A DNA stretch of 20,324 nt from assembly GCA_036745245.1 (NCBI GenBank), contig DAIOGN010000051.1:1-20324 (forward strand), written 5' to 3'. The position numbers and the translations under genes are program-made. This document shows, one piece after another, positions 16,033 to 20,324 of this stretch (positions are counted from its first letter, which is position 1; each line of letters begins with the position of its first letter). A model generated the notes under the pieces. That model searched no databases, was not told the DNA's origin, and saw nothing but the letters and a program-made list of their open reading frames with translations. The DNA is from DAIOGN01 sp036745245. Lineage in GTDB: Bacteria > Zixibacteria > MSB-5A5 > JAUVRN01.

Positions 16033-16502
16033 TTCGGCGACCGCATGTCGTACTTCTTCATTCGATAGATGAGCACATGGCGTGGTATGTCCAGAAGCCG
16101 CGGCGCCTCACTCCGGTTCCAGCCGGCCCGCTCCAGCGCGTCGCGCACCAGCTTCTGTTCTGCCTGGGAATAGGTGAGCGCCGACGATGCACCTCCCGGC
16201 CCCGCCGGGCCGTGGTCGAAGTCGGCCGGCAGGTCGCGTTCCGAGAGTGAACTCCCCGATCTCAGCACCACCATGCGCTCGATCAGATTCTCAAGTTCTC
16301 GGACGTTTCCCGGCCAGGACCCGGCCTTCAGCCGATCCATGAGCGCTCCCGTTAGCTCGATCTTCTTCCCCCCGGCGTGGCGTTTCACGAATTCCTGCAC
16401 CAACGCCGGAATGTCGTCGGGTCGCTCCGCCAGAGACGGGATCCGGACCGGAATGACGTTCAGCCGATAGTACAGGTCCCGTCGAAACGTCCCCTTGTCC
16501 AC
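16029..16502 (-). pseudogene. 5'-truncated sigma54-dependent activator (NtrC family) remnant
   Basis: The last about 158 codons of an AAA+ sigma54 activator. Recognisable parts are GTFRRDLYYRLNVIPVRIP and PDDIPALV (end of the AAA+ domain), SWPGNVRELENLIERM, and the C-terminal Fis-type helix-turn-helix GWNRSEAPRLLDIPRH. The receiver domain, Walker A, GAFTGA loop and Walker B are missing: homology stops abruptly near 16502, where the frame runs into unrelated sequence. The sequence is about 80 percent identical by eye to the regulator at 19892-20324. Its helix-turn-helix has Pro where the sister copy has Ala, which may harm DNA binding. The frame stays open for some 60 codons upstream and could give a short protein translating into the octahaem gene. 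Confidence 0.75.
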
Positions 16503-16576
16503 CAACGTGAACACATGGCTAACAGGATGTAGAACATCAGGTTGGCAAAAGTCCAAGAGCACGGCCAAGGCGCGAC

Positions 16577-17197
16577 CTACAGCCCCAGTCTCCGGCTTTC
16601 CACGACGCTCCATCCTCCGCTTTGCTTTCGCAGCAATACGGCTTTGGGGATGCCGGTGCCGATCGGGCCTTTGCCCGAGAGACCATACACGAGCGCCCAC
16701 TCACCCTCCGAGTCGGTGGCGACTCTGGAGAAGTTGACCAGACCGGCCGGGTACGACTTGTGGAGCATGCGATGCCAGCGCACAGGTACCCAGTTCACAG
16801 TATCCATGAGCGGAGTCACCTCCACCGACGGCGGCTCCGCAAACCGGGCATCGATGACGTACACCGTGTCACTCGAAACGAGGAGCTGCTCTCCAAGTTC
16901 CTCGACTTTGGAACGGTGAGCTTCTTCGTACAGCAGTGGATCGACCGGCTCGGCGGGAACTGTGACTCCGGCGACTGCAATCCAGTCGCGCTGCGGGTCG
17001 TCCTGAATGAACTCTGGCAGGGCCGCCGAGTACACGGCGTAGTCGTGGGAGGGGAGCTTCTGCTGCGAAATCTCCCTGCCCTTGAACAGTGCTGGCGAGC
17101 GGTAGGCCGGCCCGCATGCGGCCGTAATCCCTATCGCGCACGCCAGCACTGTCCAGGTGCTGAAGCGGGGCTTACTTTGCCTCGACGTCCTTTTCAA
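16577..17197 (-). CDS. Lipoprotein of unknown function
   Basis: A 206-residue protein with a basic n-region (MKRTSRQSKPR), a hydrophobic core and lipobox ITAAC (Cys28). No family is recognised. The mature part is acidic and ends GGWSVVESRRLGL, a pattern often seen in small beta-rich periplasmic proteins that finish on a Trp-containing strand. The start is TTG at 17197 with AAGGTGG about 6 nt upstream, overlapping the end of the S74-type gene by 26 nt; a GTG at 17149 would lose the basic n-region. The overlap suggests it is a partner of that broken gene. Confidence 0.65.
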   Translation of the reverse strand: MKRTSRQSKPRFSTWTVLACAIGITAACGPAYRSPALFKGREISQQKLPSHDYAVYSAALPEFIQDDPQRDWIAVAGVTVPAEPVDPLLYEEAHRSKVEELGEQLLVSSDTVYVIDARFAEPPSVEVTPLMDTVNWVPVRWHRMLHKSYPAGLVNFSRVATDSEGEWALVYGLSGKGPIGTGIPKAVLLRKQSGGWSVVESRRLGL

Positions 17198-17508
17198 GCC
17201 GTTCCACCTTCTTCATGAGCGCCTCGAACCTGGATTCGAGCGATTCGTTGCGTCGCCTGAGTTCCTGATTCTCGGTATGAAGCTGGGCAATGGCGGCCAG
17301 CGCAATGCCGGAGGGGTCGATGGTGGAGATCGACTTTCCGTCGGATCCCACCCCGAAGACCTTCTGGAAGTCCTGGGCGGTGGGTCCGATGTGTGAGGAG
17401 GCCTCACCCTCAGACTTGTAGTTCCAGCGGGAGATCGGCAGACGCGACACCTGGTCCAGCAACTCGCTGCCGTCCACCTGTTCGAAATTCTCCTTCAGCT
17501 CCGCGTCG

Positions 17509-17543
17509 GAGGCGCGTCCCGCATCCCGCTGGCGGTGGTGGGC
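17509..17543 (-). other. 35-nt frameshifting insertion at the S74 cleavage site
   Basis: Direct repeats GAGGCG at 17509-17514 and 17544-17549 bracket 35 nt. Removing one repeat plus the intervening bases restores TWTNA-SDAELKENF, a continuous reading across the conserved junction. 35 is not a multiple of three, so the reading frame changes. The inserted bases show no similarity I recognise. Confidence 0.65.
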
Positions 17544-18305
17544 GAGGCGTTGGTCCAGGTGCCACCCGCCGTGAGATGTGCGCCGCTCGAGTGTTCAATG
17601 GGGTGAGTGGTTGCCACGGTCCCCACGCCAAGTCGGAGTGCAAAAGAGGCCACCCCATCGCGATCGATGGAGGAAGTGACCACCCCGGACCCATCGTGCA
17701 ACTGCATACCGGAGGACGAACTCACGCGGTAGGACACCAGCCCGTCGTCCATCAGGTTGAGGGCAGACTCGATCGCGTCGGATGACACTTCCACGCCCGT
17801 GGATCCTGCCAGTCCATCATCGTGGAGCAGGCTGAGGCTGGAGCTGCCCCCCCCTGCGCCGCCGCCGCCCTCGTACACCCTCATGGCCACGGATTCCTTG
17901 GAATCCGCTGAAAGGAGCACATGCACAGCGGAATCGGGGTGGGTGGTGCTGATCACGCGATTGGCGTCTGCGCCCGTGCCCTTGGTCTTGATGGCTACAC
18001 TGCAGGTCCCGGGCAGAACCGAGTACGAGACTTCTCCTTCATCCGTGCCGTCGCCGTCTTCATCCAGTGTCATCGACACGTCGGCGCGCTTGCCGCCTCC
18101 GTCGTTCACAATACGATGGCTCATCGCGGCCACGGCCGTCGCACCTGAGTCCAGGAACTCCAGCTGTGCACCTCCGGTGTCGGACTGAATTACTACACGA
18201 TTCGCGTCGGCCCCGGTTCCCTTCCACTTGATGGCCACGGCGGAGGTACCAGGAATCATCGAGAAGGAAATCTCTTCCTCTGGCAGGCCGTCTTCATCCG
18301 AATCG

Positions 18306-18689
18306 TGATCGATCTGGTATTTGCCCGAATCGGGAGTGACCGTGGTGGTCACGTGAACGCGGTCCCTGTCTGCTCCGGTTCCCTTGACCTTGATGGCCAC
18401 GGCCGAAGTGCCGGGCACCATCGAGAAGGAGATGTCCTCTTCCGGCAGGCCGTCTTCATCCGAATCATGATCGATCTGGTATTTGCCCGAATCGGGAGTG
18501 ACCGTGGTGGTCACGTGAACGCGGTCCCTGTCTGCTCCGGTTCCCTTGACCTTGATGGCCACGGCCGAAGTGCCGGGCACCATCGAGAAGGAGATGTCCT
18601 CTTCCGGCAGGCCGTCTTCATCCGAATCATGATCGATCTGGTATTTGCCCGAATCGGGAGTGACCGTGGTGGTCACGTGAACGCGGTCC
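18306..18689 (-). repeat. Perfect 162-bp tandem repeat inside the S74-type gene
   Basis: The sequence has an exact 162-bp period over 384 bp: copies 18311-18472 and 18473-18634 are identical at every base, and the third matches up to 18689. Each unit encodes 54 residues containing IDHDSDEDGLPEED and PGTSAVAIKVKGTGAD. More diverged units flank it on both sides. Confidence 0.95.
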
Positions 18690-19493
18690 TTGTCTGCCCC
18701 GGTCCCTTTGGTCTTGATGGCCACCGCGGAGGTTCCTGGCACCATGCTGGATTCGATCTCGCCATCCGACTCGCCATCGCCGTCGTGATCCAGAGTCATC
18801 GCTGTGCGTATTGGGATCCCGGCCTTCATCACGTATCGACCGGTAGCGGCCGTCGTCTTGTTGGAATCAAGCACTACCACAACCGCACTGTCAGGCTCGG
18901 AGAGGAGCACGATCTCATGGTGCTTGGTGGGTTCAAAGCGGACTCTCACTGTCACTCTACCCGGTGAGGTGTGGACATCGCCTTCCACGCCGGTGGCCAT
19001 GTGAGCAAACGGCACGGTGCCGATTCGAATCCGCGGCACGAGTTCGGCCTCGCCCGCCACTGAGATACCGAAGTACCAGTTCTCGTTGTCTCCACCCGGG
19101 TCGCGATACAAGTCGGGGTTTCCAAGTGTATCGAGATGCACATCGTACAGTCCTTCCGTGACTGTCACCAAACGTGTTTCGCTGGCCAATGGGATGCCTC
19201 CCACGGGCTCCGTGTACAGGCGGAACACCAGGCTGACGACGCCGTTCGCAGGCACCCCTTCAGTTGAGCTCAGGAATCCCTGAATCGGAGCCGTGTAGGG
19301 TGGAGATGCGTTCAACCCGGATGATGGTGCAATCAAAGCGAGAACTCCAAGAGCGATCCCCCCCAGATGCGTGAGGACGCTTCGACGAGGCAGTGCACGA
19401 GCCATGATGAATCCTTCCCTAGCCAGTGGGCCTATGGGCATGGCCCAGAGGCACAAGAGTTTGTCTGACGAGATGATCGCTTTATCCATCAAC

Positions 19494-19509
19494 TCCGGGC
19501 AGGCCCGGA
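19494..19509. promoter_or_regulatory. 16-bp dyad upstream of the S74-type gene
   Basis: TCCGGGC (19494-19500) and GCCCGGA (19503-19509) form a perfect inverted repeat with a two-base centre, about 90 bp before the start at 19405. It may be an operator or a leader hairpin. Confidence 0.35.
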
Positions 19510-19582
19510 ACTACTGCTCACGGCGTTCGGCATCTGGTAGGCCGAGCCCGGACGCGGTGGCGGGACAGACTATGGGTCTGTA

Positions 19583-19610
19583 TTGATATGGATTTGATTC
19601 AGAAACGCAA
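19583..19610 (-). promoter_or_regulatory. Weak candidate promoter of the S74-type gene
   Basis: On the minus strand TTGCGT (19610-19605) and TATCAA (19588-19583) are 16 bp apart in an AT-rich pocket. Each matches four of six consensus positions. It is the best pair seen between the RND fragment and the S74 gene. Confidence 0.25.
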
Positions 19611-19638
19611 CTGCATTGAATGCCGGGGCGCCGGGGGA

Positions 19639-19830
19639 TCAGGCACCGGAGCTCCCCGCGGCTGCACCCGGATTGGCAGTCGTTGTCCCCGCCCGCGCCT
19701 GTTCACGTCTGATCTGCGACAGCCGCCAGTACGTGTACACCACCGGAATGATCTCGAGCGTAAGAAAGGTCGGACTGATGGGCCAGCCCACCATGGGTGC
19801 GACGATGCGCCTCATCACGTCGGCACCCAG
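19639..19830 (-). pseudogene. C-terminal fragment of a heavy-metal RND efflux pump (CusA/CzcA family)
   Basis: On the minus strand the frame reads GLGADVMRRIVAPMVGW, then PISPTFLTLEIIPVVYTYWR and a short polar tail to the stop at 19641-19639. This matches the last transmembrane helix and cytoplasmic tail of CusA/CzcA-type pumps (GADVMxRIAAPMVGG...LTLxVIPxxYxxW). An in-frame stop immediately precedes the fragment, so more than 900 residues of the usual about 1,050 are missing. The residual glycine pair GG is changed to GW. It is gene debris, not a functional pump. Confidence 0.8.
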
Positions 19831-19891
19831 GCCTCAGTGCAAGCCGCAGGAATTGTAGCCGCAGCCGCGAGGACTCACGCGAACGATCGCG

Positions 19892-20324
<433 letters not shown>

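Larger units (their letters stand above)
17172..19405 (-). pseudogene. Tail-fibre-like protein with S74 (CIMCD) chaperone domain, frameshifted
   Basis: Two frames together make one protein. Frame A (19405-17495, 636 residues) starts MARALPRRSVLTHLGG with AAGGA about 8 nt upstream. It has a secretion-type N-terminus, a beta domain (about 35-150, ending PRIRIGTVPFAHMATG), about five repeats centred on PGTSAVAIKxKGTGAD (about 190-490), then a Gly-rich stretch and IEHSSGAHLTAGGTWTNAS. Frame B (to 17172) continues SDAELKENFEQVDGSELL, ISRWNYKSEG, HIGPTAQDFQKVFGVG and a coiled coil (ENQELRRRNESLESRFEAL). These match the C-terminal self-cleaving chaperone of endosialidase/S74 proteins, including the Ser-Asp and Lys dyad. 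A 35-nt insertion at 17509-17543 shifts the frame, so frame A stops early at 17495. The intact form would be about 733 residues. Confidence 0.8.

Noticed and set aside
18306..18689. CRISPR-like array
   Set aside because: The repeats are 162 bp with no spacers and are in frame within a protein.

Overview
The window is GC-rich, densely coding Gram-negative DNA. Lipoprotein and Tat-type signals, outer-membrane barrels and at least five multiheme c-type cytochromes (35 haem-binding motifs by my count, three of them non-canonical or using unusual spacing if the CXCH tail is not counted as one) point to an uncultured environmental bacterium with a respiratory lifestyle. The mix of Rieske/cytochrome b, CX3CH NapC-type cytochrome, MtrA-type conduit, paired M16 peptidases, DUF481 protein, arylsulfatase and S74-type proteins would fit Gemmatimonadota, Acidobacteriota or a related lineage. 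That taxonomic guess is inference only.

Region 1 (1-6932) is an electron-transfer island. A Rieske protein and the start of a cytochrome b run leftward. Divergently, a three-helix membrane-anchored heptahaem NapC-type cytochrome runs rightward, followed by a three-gene cluster: decahaem MtrA/DmsE-type cytochrome, outer-membrane beta-barrel, and hexahaem lipoprotein. This is the layout of a porin-cytochrome conduit that carries electrons from the quinol pool across periplasm and outer membrane. A strong terminator, a GGGGTC-type inverted repeat and a second hairpin separate it from a convergent tetrahaem c554-type cytochrome.

Region 2 (6933-11224) holds a 474-bp promoter-bearing spacer with a perfect 22-bp palindrome, then an M16 peptidase pair in which one subunit keeps the zinc site and the other keeps only the R/Y pair, a terminator made from a second GGGTC-type inverted repeat, and a DUF481 outer-membrane protein.

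Region 3 (11234-16032, minus strand) holds a secreted arylsulfatase and a lipoprotein that fuses an octahaem cytochrome to HEAT-like and TPR repeats. A short tRNA-3'-end-like sequence lies directly after the cytochrome gene.

Region 4 (16029-20324, minus strand) looks rearranged. It contains a 5'-truncated sigma54-activator remnant, a lipoprotein of unknown function, a tail-fibre-like S74 chaperone protein broken by a 35-nt insertion exactly at its predicted self-cleavage site and carrying perfect 162-bp tandem repeats, a 64-codon leftover of a heavy-metal RND pump, and a second sigma54 activator closely related to the remnant that runs off the window edge.
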